From Eubacterium sp. (GTDB taxonomy: Bacteria; Bacillota; Clostridia; Oscillospirales; Acutalibacteraceae), in assembly GCA_014465955.1 (NCBI GenBank), contig JACTVT010000055.1:1-14394 (forward strand): 14,394 nt of DNA, in the 5' to 3' direction. Position numbers and translations under genes: made by a program. Below, one piece after another: positions 1 to 5,926 of this stretch. A model generated the notes under the pieces. The model did not search any database and had not been told where the DNA came from. It worked only from the letters and a program-made list of their open reading frames with translations. Every line of letters begins with the position of its first letter. The stretch's first letter is position 1.

Positions 1-155
1 TTACAAATAAAAAAATCGGTAAAAACATCTGGCAAACCTCATTTTACGACCACATAATCCGTGACAAAGACGATTATATAACAAAAATACAATATATAGA
101 AAATAATCCTGCAAAATGGACAGAAGACAAATACTATCAAAACACAAAAACCGCT
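1..155 (+). CDS. RAYT (REP-associated Y1 transposase), C-terminal fragment, open into next gene
   Basis: The frame beginning at base 3 is open from the window edge. It encodes a characteristic RAYT C-terminus with the run IWQTSFYDHIIRDKDDY followed by IENNPAKWTEDKYY. RAYTs are single-domain Y1 (HUH) transposases of the IS200/IS605 superfamily, linked in proteobacteria to REP palindromes. The catalytic HUH and Tyr residues would lie upstream, outside the window. The copy at the right end stops three codons after DKYY, but this one has no stop: it continues NTKTA and then runs in frame into the ATG at 156. The first 55 bases equal the reverse complement of the last 55 bases of the window, and identity falls to roughly 90% beyond that. 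The fragment could be an intact gene with a read-through end or a decaying 3' remnant. Confidence 0.8.
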
Positions 156-1724
156 ATGAACACAAAAATTTTAACCGCAAATGAAAATGACATAATCACC
201 GCAGGTGAAATCATACGAAACGGCGGGCTGGTGGCGTTTCCGACCGAAACGGTATACGGCCTCGGTGCGAATGCTCTTGACGATAACGCCGTACGAAGCA
301 TCTACAAGGCAAAAGGCAGACCGAGTGACAATCCGCTGATTGTTCACATTGCCGAAAAAGACGACATAATTCCGCTCGTCAAAAAGGTTACACCCGAGGC
401 ACAGGCAGTTATTAACGCCTTTTTCCCCGCCCCGCTGACAATTATTCTGCCGAAAAGCGAAAAAGTCGGCGATGTTGTATCGGGCGGACTGGACACGGTT
501 GCCGTGCGTATGCCCCAGAACGAAACGGCTCGTGCGCTGATTAAGGCGGCAGGCGTGCCCGTTGCCGCACCGAGTGCAAACACCTCGGGACTGCCGAGCC
601 CTACCAAGGCAAAATACGTAATTGACGATATGATGGGCAAAATTGACGCAATTATCGACGGCGGCGACTGCGAATTCGGCGTTGAATCCACCGTTTTAAC
701 GCTTGCAGGCGACACACCCGTTATTCTGCGCCCCGGCGCCGTTACAAAAGAAATGCTTGAAAAAGTGCTCGGCAAGGTTGAAATTGCAAAAGCCGTTACC
801 GAGGGTATGAAGCAGAACGAAACCGCACTCTCCCCGGGTATGAAATACAAGCACTACGCCCCGAAGGCACGAGTAATAATGGTGAATGCCTGCCGTGAAA
901 AATACGAAAAATTTGTAAATATGCAGAAAAATGCATTTGCCCTGTGCTTTGAAGAAGACAATATAACCATTCCGAAAATCACGTTTGGCAGAGAAAACGA
1001 TGATTTAAGCCAGGCACGTGAACTTTTTGACGCATTAAGGCGTGCAGATGAACTCGGCGCAAAAAAGGTTTACGCTCGAATTCCGCACAAAGACGGCGTT
1101 GGTCTTGCGGTTTACAACAGGCTTATCCGCGCGTGCGCCTTCAACATTCTTGACCTTGAAAAGCCGTTTTTAATCGGGCTTACGGGGCAGACGGGCGCAG
1201 GCAAAGGCTACGTCGGCAAAACACTTTGTGACCTCGGCTTTAACGTACTCGACACCGACTTATACGCCAAAAAAATCACCGAAAAGAATTCGCCCGTTTT
1301 TCCGATTTTACAGGAAAAATTCGGGAATGATATTATCATAAACGGCGAACTTAACCGAAAACTGCTCGCAGAAAGAGCATTTGAAAGCCCTGAAAAAACC
1401 GCCGTGCTGAACGGCATTATGCACCCCGCTATACTGGATATGTGCAGGGCAGACAGTGTTTTTCCCTGCGTGCTTGACGCTCCGCTTTTATTTGAATGCG
1501 GCGGCGATAAGCTTTGCACTGCGGTGCTTGCCGTGACTGCGCCGACCGAAATCCGCCTTGAGCGAATTATGAAGCGTGACGGCATTACAAAAGACGAGGC
1601 TCAGCTTCGTATGAACGCCCAAAAAGGCGAAGATTTTTACAGAAAAAACGCTGATTTTACCGTTATAAACGACGGCAGAGATATAACAAATCAAATTATA
1701 AACTTTATGGAGGAAAAACTATGA
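156..1724 (+). CDS. Bifunctional L-threonylcarbamoyladenylate synthase (Sua5/TsaC) - dephospho-CoA kinase (CoaE) fusion
   Basis: A 522-residue protein that joins two essential enzymes. Residues 10-200 are a YrdC/Sua5 domain with PTETVYGLGANA (29-40), KAKGRPSDNPL (51-61) and APSANTSG (138-145). It makes threonylcarbamoyl-AMP from Thr, bicarbonate and ATP for the tRNA t6A37 modification. SPGMKYKHYAP (226-236) is the conserved Sua5 linker, followed by the small Sua5 C-terminal domain to about 330. Residues 338-522 are a complete CoaE kinase, which phosphorylates dephospho-CoA to CoA. Its P-loop is GQTGAGKG (344-351) and its acidic motif is DTD (366-368). The P-loop ends GKG, as in adenylate kinase, rather than the usual GKS/T. 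The 185-residue kinase part is near the usual CoaE length of about 200. No Shine-Dalgarno precedes ATG 156, and the frame is open upstream into the RAYT tail. The stop overlaps the next start by 4 bases (ATGA). Confidence 0.93.
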   Translation: MNTKILTANENDIITAGEIIRNGGLVAFPTETVYGLGANALDDNAVRSIYKAKGRPSDNPLIVHIAEKDDIIPLVKKVTPEAQAVINAFFPAPLTIILPKSEKVGDVVSGGLDTVAVRMPQNETARALIKAAGVPVAAPSANTSGLPSPTKAKYVIDDMMGKIDAIIDGGDCEFGVESTVLTLAGDTPVILRPGAVTKEMLEKVLGKVEIAKAVTEGMKQNETALSPGMKYKHYAPKARVIMVNACREKYEKFVNMQKNAFALCFEEDNITIPKITFGRENDDLSQARELFDALRRADELGAKKVYARIPHKDGVGLAVYNRLIRACAFNILDLEKPFLIGLTGQTGAGKGYVGKTLCDLGFNVLDTDLYAKKITEKNSPVFPILQEKFGNDIIINGELNRKLLAERAFESPEKTAVLNGIMHPAILDMCRADSVFPCVLDAPLLFECGGDKLCTAVLAVTAPTEIRLERIMKRDGITKDEAQLRMNAQKGEDFYRKNADFTVINDGRDITNQIINFMEEKL

Positions 1725-3118
1725 GCACAGCAAAAGAACTGCAGGATTTGCTTTTCAACAAAAAGCCGAACGCTGCAGCAGCACTCAGCGATGAGGAAAT
1801 CAAAGTTGCAGACGATTTCTGCGAAGGTTACAAAGATTTTCTTTACAACTGCAAAACAGAGCGTGAAGTTGCAAAATGGGCAGAGGAAACTGCAAAAAAA
1901 GCAGGCTTCAAGCCGTTTGACCCGTTCGGCGAACCGCTTAAGGCAGGCGAAAAGGTTTATGTTGCAAACAGAGGCAAGGCAATTATGCTTTGCGTTAAGG
2001 GCACAAGAAGTATCAAAGACGGCGTTCGCATTTCAGCCGCTCACATTGACTCGCCGAGAGTGGATTTAAAGCAGTGCCCCGTTTATGAAGACAACGACAT
2101 TGCTTATTTCAAAACGCATTATTACGGCGGCATCAAAAAATATCAGTGGGTGGCAATTCCGCTTTCACTGCACGGCAGAATCTGCAAAAACGACGGCACT
2201 TTTGTTGACGTTCGCATCGGCGAAGATGCAGGTGACCCGAAATTCTGCATTACCGATATTCTTCCCCACCTTGCAGACGAACAGTATTCCAGAAAACCAA
2301 ATCAATTGGTAAAGGGCGAAGAACTCAACATTCTTATCGGTTCAAGACCGTTCAGAGATGACGAGGCAAGCGAAAAAACAAAACTCAACATTCTGAAACT
2401 GCTTTATGACAAATACGGCATTGTTGAGCGTGACTTTCTTTCAGCCGAACTTGAACTTGTGCCTGCTTTCACGGTTGATGATATCGGCTTTGACAGAAGT
2501 ATGATAGGCGGCTACGGTCATGATGACAGAGTATGCGCTTACCCTGCATTTGAGGCAATTTTAAGCCTTGACTCTGCACCCGAATACACTGCAGTCACCG
2601 TGCTGACCGATAAAGAGGAAATCGGCTCTGACGGCAACACGGGTCTTAATTCAAGTTATATGAAATATTTTATCGAAGACCTTGCAAGACTTGAGGGCTG
2701 CGAGGGCAGAGACGTTATGCGCAACAGCAAATGCCTTTCAGCCGATGTTAACGCCTGCTTTGACCCGACATGGGCTTCTGCTTTTGAAAAAAACAACTGC
2801 AGTGTACTCAACGGCGGCGTGTGTGTAACAAAATACACGGGCGCAAGGGGCAAGAGCGGCACAAGCGACGCAAGCGCAGAATATGTTAGTTTTGTAAAAA
2901 GCCTGCTCGACAATAACGGCGTTATCTGGCAGAGCGGCGAACTCGGCAAGGTAGACGGCGGCGGCGGCGGAACTGTTGCAATGTACGTTGCAAACCTTGA
3001 CATTGACACGATTGACGTTGGCGTTCCCGTACTTTCCATGCACGCACCGTATGAAGTAGTCAGCAAACTTGACGTTTATATGGCATACAAAGCATTCAAG
3101 GTATTTTTTGAAAAATAA
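1721..3118 (+). CDS. M18 family zinc aminopeptidase (aspartyl aminopeptidase / aminopeptidase I type)
   Basis: A 465-residue cytosolic metallopeptidase of family M18 that removes N-terminal residues from peptides. Family members are dodecameric, two-zinc enzymes, often preferring acidic or hydrophobic N-termini. Likely zinc ligands and catalytic residues are visible: H108 in AAHIDSP, D268 in GHDDR, E299/E300 in KEEIGSDG, D342 in SADVNACFDP, and H441 in MHAPYE. The length matches the family (about 430-470). The start is fixed by GGAGG at 1709-1713, seven bases upstream, and by a 4-base ATGA overlap with the upstream fusion gene. This implies translational coupling and one transcript. It is probably a peptide-turnover housekeeping gene with no functional tie to the fusion. 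The exact substrate cannot be predicted. Confidence 0.93.
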   Translation: MSTAKELQDLLFNKKPNAAAALSDEEIKVADDFCEGYKDFLYNCKTEREVAKWAEETAKKAGFKPFDPFGEPLKAGEKVYVANRGKAIMLCVKGTRSIKDGVRISAAHIDSPRVDLKQCPVYEDNDIAYFKTHYYGGIKKYQWVAIPLSLHGRICKNDGTFVDVRIGEDAGDPKFCITDILPHLADEQYSRKPNQLVKGEELNILIGSRPFRDDEASEKTKLNILKLLYDKYGIVERDFLSAELELVPAFTVDDIGFDRSMIGGYGHDDRVCAYPAFEAILSLDSAPEYTAVTVLTDKEEIGSDGNTGLNSSYMKYFIEDLARLEGCEGRDVMRNSKCLSADVNACFDPTWASAFEKNNCSVLNGGVCVTKYTGARGKSGTSDASAEYVSFVKSLLDNNGVIWQSGELGKVDGGGGGTVAMYVANLDIDTIDVGVPVLSMHAPYEVVSKLDVYMAYKAFKVFFEK

Positions 3119-3180
3119 CAGACTTTGATAAATGGTCAGAACCACGCCGAAATTAAATCCGTTATGGTAATTACATTACT

Positions 3181-3269
3181 GTAGGGGTCGGCGATCTCAC
3201 CTCTCGGCTCGGTCGGTGCTTCTGCTTCGCAAAGGTGTCCACCGGACACCCGCATCCCCGACGACCCGT
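3181..3269 (+). repeat. GTAG-foot hairpin element, long variant (type E)
   Basis: The element starts with GTAG (3181-3184) directly followed by a stem GGGTCG (3185-3190) that pairs with CGACCC (3262-3267), then GT. This is the same foot layout as the other GTAG elements here. It encloses a perfect inner hairpin GGTGTCC-ACC-GGACACC (3234-3250). At 89 bases it is the longest single element. It is non-coding, lying downstream of the M18 gene. Confidence 0.6.
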
Positions 3270-3291
3270 ATTATAATAACGTATATTAAAA

Positions 3292-3326
3292 AATGCAGGA
3301 ATTTGATATTCCTGCATTCTCTTTTT
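3292..3326 (+). terminator. Intrinsic terminator after the M18 gene, probably bidirectional
   Basis: A perfect 11-bp stem AATGCAGGAAT (3292-3302) / ATTCCTGCATT (3308-3318) has a 5-base loop and is followed by CTCTTTTT (3319-3326). On the opposite strand the same stem is followed by six T (complement of 3288-3293). It could therefore also stop transcription arriving leftward from the minus-strand DUF4430 gene. It lies 174 bases after the M18 stop. Confidence 0.85.
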
Positions 3327-3333
3327 ATAATAA

Positions 3334-3360
3334 CGGGCAGGCACAGAGACCTGCCCCTAC
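3334..3360 (-). repeat. GTAG-foot hairpin, type A (GGGCAGG stem)
   Basis: A perfect 7-bp stem GGGCAGG (3335-3341) / CCTGCCC (3350-3356) with loop CACAGAGA is followed by CTAC (3357-3360), which is GTAG at the 5' foot on the minus strand. The same stem and loop recur inverted at 10429-10455 and 11820-11846. Confidence 0.8.
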
Positions 3361-3393
3361 TGTATTTTGTTATCTCAACATTATTTATAATTT

Positions 3394-3421
3394 GCGGTGC
3401 GTCGAGGACGCCGCACCCTAC
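3394..3421 (-). repeat. GTAG-foot hairpin, type B (GGTGC stem)
   Basis: Outer stem GGTGC (3396-3400) / GCACC (3413-3417) and an alternative perfect inner hairpin GCGTC-GAG-GACGC, followed by CTAC (3418-3421). It has the same foot as the neighbouring type A element but an unrelated stem sequence. It lies in the same orientation, 33 bases further on. Confidence 0.65.
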
Positions 3422-3443
3422 AGAGTTATATTAAAGTTTTATA

Positions 3444-3553
3444 GTAGGGGAGGAAGATTCCCCCGTAGTACGGGGGAAATGTCACGCAGTGACAAAGGGG
3501 GACGGCTGTGTACCAGTCTGTGCCCTCCCGTCAAGGGTCTCCGTGCCCTCCCG
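3444..3553 (+). repeat. Composite: GTAG element interrupted by a second hairpin repeat
   Basis: GTAG (3444-3447) and GGGAGG (3448-3453) begin a type C element (GGGAGGG/CCCTCCC stem). The rest of that element, GGTCTCCGTGCCCTCCCG, appears only at about 3536-3553. Between them lie a perfect hairpin CCCCCGT-AGT-ACGGGGG (3460-3476), the hairpin TGTCAC-GCA-GTGACA (3480-3494), and another type C right end (GTGCCCTCCCGT near 3520-3531). The GTCACG(C/A)AGTGAC hairpin recurs at 13458-13470, so a second repeat family seems to have inserted into a GTAG element. Confidence 0.6.
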
Positions 3554-3556
3554 AAA

Positions 3557-3584
3557 TATAATCAATCAAACCGAAATTATTCAT
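3557..3584 (-). repeat. AT-rich 28-base repeat, copy 1
   Basis: This segment matches the reverse complement of 10357-10384 at 27 of 28 positions. It directly abuts the 3' end of the DUF4430 gene, and its ATTCAT(CATTCAT) end supplies the tandem stop codons TGA TGA of that gene. Apart from the elements listed, nothing else is visible between 3119 and 3583. Confidence 0.7.
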
Positions 3585-4273
3585 CATTCATTTGAATTTG
3601 TAACATACCGCCATTCGATAACATCGCCGTTTTGGAGCGTATAACTGCTTGCAGGCTTTTTAATCAATTCACCGTTTACACGGTAAGTCCACCCGCTTGA
3701 GCCGCCGCAGTCCTTTTCATTCAGACCGCCGATGCCCTGAATATACGTTTTACGCTGATATTTCAGGCTGATGCCGTTTTCGTCACAAAGCACTTTCAGC
3801 ACATCAAAAGCAGTTGCACCCTGCTCGGCGGTATACGCCTCATTTGAAAGCAGATAAGGCGCAATATCATAGCCGTAATTCACCGCATTTTCGCAGTTAA
3901 TTGAAACCATAACGGTGATTTTTTGCGGTGCCGTATCCTCTTCCTGAATTATCTCGCCGCTGTTTGAACTGACTGTTTTATCATCTTCGGGGGCAGTTTC
4001 GCCGCTTTGCTGATTATTCTGATTGCCGTTTTCGGACTTCGCGGTGGTTTCTCTGTTTTCACTGACTTTCGGCTGATTTTCAGGCGCAGTTGTACTTTCC
4101 GGCTCAGGCTGTGCCTTTACAGTTGTCGGCTCTGTATTGACTTTTTCATTTTCAACTGATACGGTTACATTCACCGTCAACTGATTTGCCTGCGGCTGAC
4201 TGTTAAATGCATATGTAAAATTAACAAAAATAAGCGCAGTCATTAAAACTGCAAAAACAATTCTCTTTTTCAT
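3584..4273 (-). CDS. Exported DUF4430 (transcobalamin C-domain-like) protein
   Basis: A 229-residue protein. Residues 1-23 (MKKRIVFAVLMTALIFVNFTYAF) form a signal peptide or N-terminal anchor. Residues of about 30-125 are a low-complexity linker rich in T, E, N, Q and P, typical of cell-wall-spanning segments. Residues of about 135-227 match DUF4430, the domain homologous to the beta-domain of intrinsic factor and transcobalamin: GYDIAPYLL, GATAFDVLKVLCDENG, GSSGWTYRVNGE and LQNGDVIEWRYV. In the animal proteins this domain closes over cobalamin bound to an alpha/alpha barrel. Here the matching barrel-like protein is encoded divergently at 4690. Start 4273 is preferred over 4312 because it begins the signal peptide and because 4312 lies upstream of the likely promoter. 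No sortase motif or lipobox is seen. Cobalamin binding is inferred from domain and context. Confidence 0.85.
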   Translation of the reverse strand: MKKRIVFAVLMTALIFVNFTYAFNSQPQANQLTVNVTVSVENEKVNTEPTTVKAQPEPESTTAPENQPKVSENRETTAKSENGNQNNQQSGETAPEDDKTVSSNSGEIIQEEDTAPQKITVMVSINCENAVNYGYDIAPYLLSNEAYTAEQGATAFDVLKVLCDENGISLKYQRKTYIQGIGGLNEKDCGGSSGWTYRVNGELIKKPASSYTLQNGDVIEWRYVTNSNE

Positions 4274-4280
4274 ACCTATT

Positions 4281-4309
4281 ATATTAGCAAAATATATTGC
4301 CGTTGACAA
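4281..4309 (-). promoter_or_regulatory. Probable promoter of the DUF4430 gene, near-leaderless
   Basis: On the minus strand, TTGTCA (4309-4304) and TAATAT (4286-4281) are separated by 17 bases. An overlapping TATAAT (4283-4278) has 20-base spacing. Transcription would begin at about 4274, at or just before the ATG at 4273, leaving almost no leader. The -35 lies in the palindrome GTTGACAAC and overlaps the -35 of the opposite promoter. Confidence 0.55.
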
Positions 4310-4331
4310 CATTTAATTTAAGTTATATAAT
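4303..4331 (+). promoter_or_regulatory. Consensus sigma-A promoter of the cobalamin riboswitch transcript
   Basis: A perfect TTGACA (4303-4308), 17-base spacer and perfect TATAAT (4326-4331). The expected start at about 4338 coincides with the first base of riboswitch helix P1. Nothing in the sequence limits initiation, so regulation would fall on the riboswitch. Confidence 0.9.
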
Positions 4332-4337
4332 TTTTTT

Positions 4338-4661
4338 GTACCAAGCAGGGCAATGCTGATGCCCTCCCGGGGAATGCGGCGAAAATCCGCAACAGCCTAT
4401 AAAGGCAATAAACAGTAATCCAAACCGTGGTTAAAATTGGCTGATTTGCCCTTACTCTGTGTTAAAAATACTCGGAATATGACGCAAGACAACAGCGAAA
4501 ACTTCATAAATTCGCTTTAATTCTGCATTTTGGGCAGGTTCGGTTTACTGTTTATTGCCTCCCTACTGTAAGTAACTACGAAATTCCAAGGCCACTCGGT
4601 TTTCGGGGAAGGCGGAAAATTAGGACAAGTTATATGAAGTCAGGATATCCGGTTTTGGTAT
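4338..4661 (+). ncRNA. Cobalamin riboswitch with an extra-long P6 arm
   Basis: P1 is GTACCAA (4338-4344) paired with TTGGTAT (4655-4661). A hairpin AGGGC/GCCCT lies at 4347-4365. The conserved core follows: GGGGAA (4369-4374), GCGGCGAAAATCCGC (4376-4390), ACAG (4392-4395), CTACTGTAAG (4563-4572), GCCACTCGG (4591-4599), GGGGAAGGCGG (4605-4615), and the B12 box GAAGTCAGGATATCC (4636-4650). The usual P6 pairing of ACAG with CTGT (4566-4569) is kept, but its loop holds about 170 extra bases. After P1 there is no GC hairpin with a T-run. The ribosome site AGGTGAG (4678-4684) lies 16 bases downstream, so control is more likely translational than by termination. It should repress the 4690 gene when cobalamin is abundant. 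Confidence 0.93.
4403..4560 (+). repeat. P6 insertion in the riboswitch, including a repeat-like core
   Basis: AGGCAATAAACAGTAA (4403-4418) pairs perfectly over 16 bp with 4545-4560, forming a long extra helix stacked on P6. Its terminal loop (about 4447-4536) is bounded by TGCCC/GGGCA and contains a hairpin AGCGAA/TTCGCT (4494-4499/4511-4516). Read on the minus strand, it holds GAGTATTTTTAACACAG, which matches GAGCATTTTTAACGCAG of the MITE-like element near 12425-12441 at 15 of 17 positions. The loop therefore resembles an interspersed repeat. Confidence 0.55.
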
Positions 4662-4689
4662 AAAAAATTCTTAGGTTAGGTGAGAAACT

Positions 4690-5736
4690 ATGAAAAAGAT
4701 TTCAGCAATGCTCCTGACAATGATACTCGTTATGTCTGTATCCATGACGGTATTCGGAGCGACAAAAAGTGATACAGACAAAAAGGTGAGCACCTCGCTC
4801 GCATACATCAGTGCAGAGTGGGAAAACAACCCCACGGTTAATGAAAATCTTAAGGATTTTTACATTTTTACGTGCACAAATGCCGATATGAGCAAATATA
4901 AAAACGGATTTGCCGAATCGGTTAAAACTGCCGTGTCGGACAATACTCTGACCGCAGACAGTGCAGTTCTTGCCGTCGGTGCGCTTGCAAATCTCGGCTT
5001 TGATGTAACAAACTTCAACGGCACAAACCTTGTTGATTTGCTCAAAACCTTTGGTGCAGACAGTTTTTCAACCCCGTTTTCGCTTGTTTACGGCATAACA
5101 CTTGCGGACAAACTCGGTGAAAATGAACTGAAAAACGTATATGCCGAAAAACTTGCAGGCTACTATGAAATCGGCAAAGGCACTGATTTCTGGGGCGGCT
5201 GGGGCACATCGGCAGACGACCTCAGCACACTGATTATCGGTCTTTCTTTCGCAAAAACTGACTACGAAGAAATCATAAGCGACGCCGTTAAACTGCTTGA
5301 AACGTATTACACGGCAGACGGCTACACAAACTACGGCGCAAACGCAGACTCTACCGCACTTGCGCTCGGCGCATATTCTGCCCTTGGTGACAAAGAAAAG
5401 GCAGACAGCGTTTACGATATGCTGATTGATAAATTTTATGACAAGGAAACAGGCGGTTTCAAGGCTGAATATGACCCGTATTATGCAACATCAGACGCAG
5501 TTTACGGCATTTCATTTTACAGAGCAATTGCCGACGAGGACAAAAACACACCACCGACAGAGCCGACAACAAAACCGTCTGCAAAGCCCGAAACAACGAC
5601 TGCAAAAGCAGCACAGCAGACCGCAGATAAAAACACATCAAAAAAATCACCTGCAACAGGCGCATCAATCACCGCCGCAGGTTTTGCATTTGCACTCAGC
5701 GCAGTTACAGTTGCGGTTTCAAGGAAGAAAAAATAA
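4690..5736 (+). CDS. Sortase-anchored alpha/alpha-toroid (prenyltransferase/intrinsic-factor-barrel-like) protein, cobalamin-regulated
   Basis: A 348-residue surface protein. Residues 1-24 are a signal peptide ending VFGA. Residues of about 30-275 form a repeated helical domain with the glycine-rich turns and following helices of the terpenoid-cyclase/prenyltransferase fold: WGGWGTSADDLSTLIIGLSF (168-187), DGYTNYGANADSTALALGAY (210 onward), and GGF...YATSDAVYGISFYRA (255 onward). The alpha/alpha barrel of intrinsic factor and transcobalamin has this fold. Residues 286-319 are a Pro/Thr/Lys wall linker. SPATG (320-324), a hydrophobic stretch and RKKK at the end form a sorting signal of the SPXTG kind used by clostridial class B sortases. 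Start: AGGTGAG lies five bases before the ATG. The cobalamin riboswitch upstream and the divergent DUF4430 gene point to corrinoid capture at the cell surface. A scaffold role without ligand binding cannot be excluded. Confidence 0.85.
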   Translation: MKKISAMLLTMILVMSVSMTVFGATKSDTDKKVSTSLAYISAEWENNPTVNENLKDFYIFTCTNADMSKYKNGFAESVKTAVSDNTLTADSAVLAVGALANLGFDVTNFNGTNLVDLLKTFGADSFSTPFSLVYGITLADKLGENELKNVYAEKLAGYYEIGKGTDFWGGWGTSADDLSTLIIGLSFAKTDYEEIISDAVKLLETYYTADGYTNYGANADSTALALGAYSALGDKEKADSVYDMLIDKFYDKETGGFKAEYDPYYATSDAVYGISFYRAIADEDKNTPPTEPTTKPSAKPETTTAKAAQQTADKNTSKKSPATGASITAAGFAFALSAVTVAVSRKKK

Positions 5737-5742
5737 TAAAGC

Positions 5743-5772
5743 AAGGACCGATAATAATGTCGGTCCTTTTTT
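5743..5772 (+). terminator. Intrinsic terminator of the cobalamin-regulated gene
   Basis: A 9-bp stem AAGGACCGA (5743-5751) / TCGGTCCTT (5760-5768), an 8-base loop, and a run of T to 5772, six bases after the stop codon. It closes a single-gene transcript. Confidence 0.93.
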
Positions 5773-5794
5773 CATAAGGCACAAAAACCCTTAG

Positions 5795-5819
5795 CGGGAG
5801 GGCACGGAGACCCCCCTAC
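5795..5819 (-). repeat. GTAG-foot hairpin, type C, degenerate
   Basis: GGGAGGG (5796-5802), CACGGAGA, then CCCCCC and CTAC (5816-5819). The right arm has lost about two bases compared with the intact copy at 11773-11799, but the foot is kept. Confidence 0.6.
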
Positions 5820-5838
5820 TATAAAATCTTAATGTCAC

Positions 5839-5872
5839 TTTTTACGGGCAATTCACGAATTGCCCGTAAAAA
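5839..5872. repeat. 15-bp perfect hairpin upstream of the sigma factor operon
   Basis: TTTTTACGGGCAATT (5839-5853) pairs with AATTGCCCGTAAAAA (5858-5872) around a CACG loop. It lacks a T-run after the stem in either direction and lacks the GTAG foot, so it is neither a standard terminator nor one of the GTAG elements. It ends 40 bases before the sigma ribosome binding site and may lie in that operon's promoter or leader region. Confidence 0.6.
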
Positions 5873-5926
5873 AATTGAATACTTTTTCATATATTTTCCG
5901 TTATATAAATGAAAGGAGGCGGGCAG

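Noticed and set aside
3181..3553. Possible CRISPR array because of several short repeats in a row
   Set aside because: Stems differ, orientation varies, spacing is irregular, and there are no equal-length spacers or cas genes.
3216..3595. 72- and 100-residue open frames between the M18 and DUF4430 genes
   Set aside because: They are translations of hairpin repeats and the terminator and contain no recognisable domain.
4274..4312. Longer start of the DUF4430 protein at 4312
   Set aside because: It would put 13 residues before the signal peptide and place the likely promoter inside the coding region.
4338..4689. Transcription terminator as the riboswitch expression platform
   Set aside because: No GC-rich stem followed by a T-run lies between the B12 box and the start codon.
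5909..5926. ATG at 5909 as start of the sigma factor
   Set aside because: It overlaps the strong AAGGAGG site that fits the GTG at 5927, and it lacks a site of its own.
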